Assembly: GCA_023425615.1 (NCBI GenBank)
Contig: JAFACJ010000862.1
Span: forward strand, 1-5,676
Source: Actinomycetes bacterium
GTDB lineage: Bacteria; Actinomycetota; Actinomycetes; Streptosporangiales; Streptosporangiaceae
Direction of reading: 5' to 3'
DNA: 5,676 bases
The translations under genes and the position numbers were made by a program. The notes beneath the pieces were generated by a model. It did no database searches. It was not told the DNA's origin and saw nothing but the letters and a program-made list of their open reading frames with translations. Of this stretch, positions 4,920 through 5,676 are shown piece after piece; position 1 is the stretch's first letter, and every line of letters starts with the position of its first letter.

Positions 4920-5676
4920 CGGTTCTCCTCGCACAAAGCGGTGTCGACCACCGCGCGGAAATCCAGTTCGGCCTGCTCGGTGGCCGGTACCTCGTTGAGC
5001 ACGAACGACACGCTCCGTCCGCCGGGGGCGACGGCCGTCCAGGCGCGGAAGCCGCCGGGACTGGTCCCGCCGTGGCCGAGCCAGCGACCGCCGCAGCTCA
5101 TCGGCAGCGACATGACACCCAGCCCGTACCGTGCTCCGGCGCCCAGCCGCTCCTCGTCGGCGGGAACGGTGCGCGCCAGTTCGGCCTGCCAGGACGCGGG
5201 CAGCAGACGGCCGCCGAGGAGCGCACCGAAGAAGCGGTTCAGGTCGGACAGCGTGGAGATCAGCGCTCCACCCGCCCAGCCGTACGACATGTTCCAGTTC
5301 GTCCCGTCGATCCGGACGGGCGCACCATCCCGCTCGACCAGCGTGTAGCTGCGCGGATGCGCGCCACGGATGACGGTGGAACCACCCGGCCAATACGTGC
5401 CGGACATTCCCAGCGGCCGCAGGACACGCCGCTCGACCTCCGCCTCCAGCGTCCGCCCGGTGACCCGCTCGACGACCAGCCCGGCGAGCACATAGTTGGT
5501 CGTCGAGTAGTGCCAGGCCCGCCCCGGCCGCGGCATCGCCAGCGCCAACCGGACGAGTTCCTCCGGCCGGAACGTGCGGTACCGCCACTGCTCGCCATCG
5601 GGCAGATCAGCGTGATCAGGCAGCCCTGAGGTGTGCCGAAGCAGATCCCGGACACTCATACGCCGCCCGTCATAGG
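4916..5676 (-). CDS. Beta-lactamase-family serine hydrolase / DD-carboxypeptidase-like (5' end outside window)
   Basis: The frame is open from the right edge to TGA at 4918-4916, giving 252 visible residues. The ATG at 5659 is internal: the residues before it (YDGRR) flow into MSVRDLLRHTSGLPD, a conserved stretch that lies well inside this family. So the N-terminus with the expected SxxK nucleophile motif, and probably a signal peptide, is off the window. Visible family marks are LLRHTSGLPD, HYSTTNYVLAGLVVERVTG (the YxN site, here Y-S-T at 5509-5501), RPLGMSGTYWPGG, the AGGALISTLSDLNRF helix, and GHGGTSPGG, carrying the third motif (HGG, His codon 5074-5072). Relatives include the R61-type DD-peptidase, EstB-type esterases and class C beta-lactamases, so the reaction may be peptide, ester or amide hydrolysis by an acyl-serine mechanism. 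It is the upstream gene of a two-gene operon, coupled by ATGA to the aminopeptidase-type hydrolase. A role in the cell wall or in peptide turnover is inference. Confidence 0.88.
   Translation of the reverse strand, partial: YDGRRMSVRDLLRHTSGLPDHADLPDGEQWRYRTFRPEELVRLALAMPRPGRAWHYSTTNYVLAGLVVERVTGRTLEAEVERRVLRPLGMSGTYWPGGSTVIRGAHPRSYTLVERDGAPVRIDGTNWNMSYGWAGGALISTLSDLNRFFGALLGGRLLPASWQAELARTVPADEERLGAGARYGLGVMSLPMSCGGRWLGHGGTSPGGFRAWTAVAPGGRSVSFVLNEVPATEQAELDFRAVVDTALCEENR
4925..4930 (-). promoter_or_regulatory. Shine-Dalgarno site of the alpha/beta hydrolase gene, inside the upstream gene
   Basis: GAGGAG on the minus strand, five bases before the ATG at 4919. It lies within the last codons of the serine hydrolase gene. 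With the ATGA overlap it indicates independent ribosome loading plus translational coupling, and it fixes the start of the downstream gene. Confidence 0.8.

Noticed and set aside
4920..5588. Upstream extension of the alpha/beta hydrolase frame to position 5588, which would give a 715-residue fusion.
   Set aside because: This part is out of frame with the serine hydrolase coding sequence and reads as a shadow. The ribosome binding site and signal peptide place the start at 4919.

Overview
The window is about 5.7 kb of very GC-rich DNA. Third codon positions are almost always G or C, Shine-Dalgarno sequences are GAGGAG/GAAGGGG-like, and a GC-rich hairpin without a U-tract separates convergent genes. 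With the gene families present, this points to a high-GC Gram-positive actinomycete. A Streptosporangiales-type or Streptomyces-type relative is my guess; no rRNA or other taxonomic marker is present.

Layout: five genes plus short intergenic gaps. (1) Positions 1-1422, plus strand: two tandem membrane-anchored von Willebrand factor A (VWA) proteins of Bat type. The first has lost its 5' end to the window edge. They abut with no spacer (TGA directly followed by ATG) and share C-terminal sequence, so they look like an ancient duplication. Such pairs usually lie downstream of a MoxR AAA+ ATPase and a DUF58 protein; those would be to the left and are not visible. (2) 1507-2331, plus strand: a small stand-alone PP2C-type phosphatase whose codon use differs clearly from its neighbours. 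(3) 2445-3362, plus strand: a secreted endonuclease/exonuclease/phosphatase (EEP, DNase I-like) protein with a signal peptide, preceded by an AT-richer gap that may hold its promoter. (4) 3378-3413: a perfect 14-bp inverted repeat, a likely terminator shared by the converging genes. (5) 3441-5676, minus strand: a two-gene operon reading leftward. A class C beta-lactamase/DD-peptidase-like serine hydrolase (5' end beyond the right edge) is followed, through a 4-nt ATGA overlap, by a secreted tripeptidyl-aminopeptidase-type alpha/beta hydrolase.

Functionally this is an envelope and secretome neighbourhood: membrane VWA proteins, one small cytoplasmic phosphatase, and three enzymes that are seen or expected to be exported. 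No RNA gene, CRISPR array, insertion sequence or attachment site is supported. No gene-free stretch exceeds about 115 bases. I see no convincing new multi-gene system. The points most worth a second look are the compositionally distinct PP2C gene beside the VWA pair, the Gly/Phe-rich insertion and probable extracytoplasmic disulphide in the second VWA protein, and altered signature residues in the two hydrolases.
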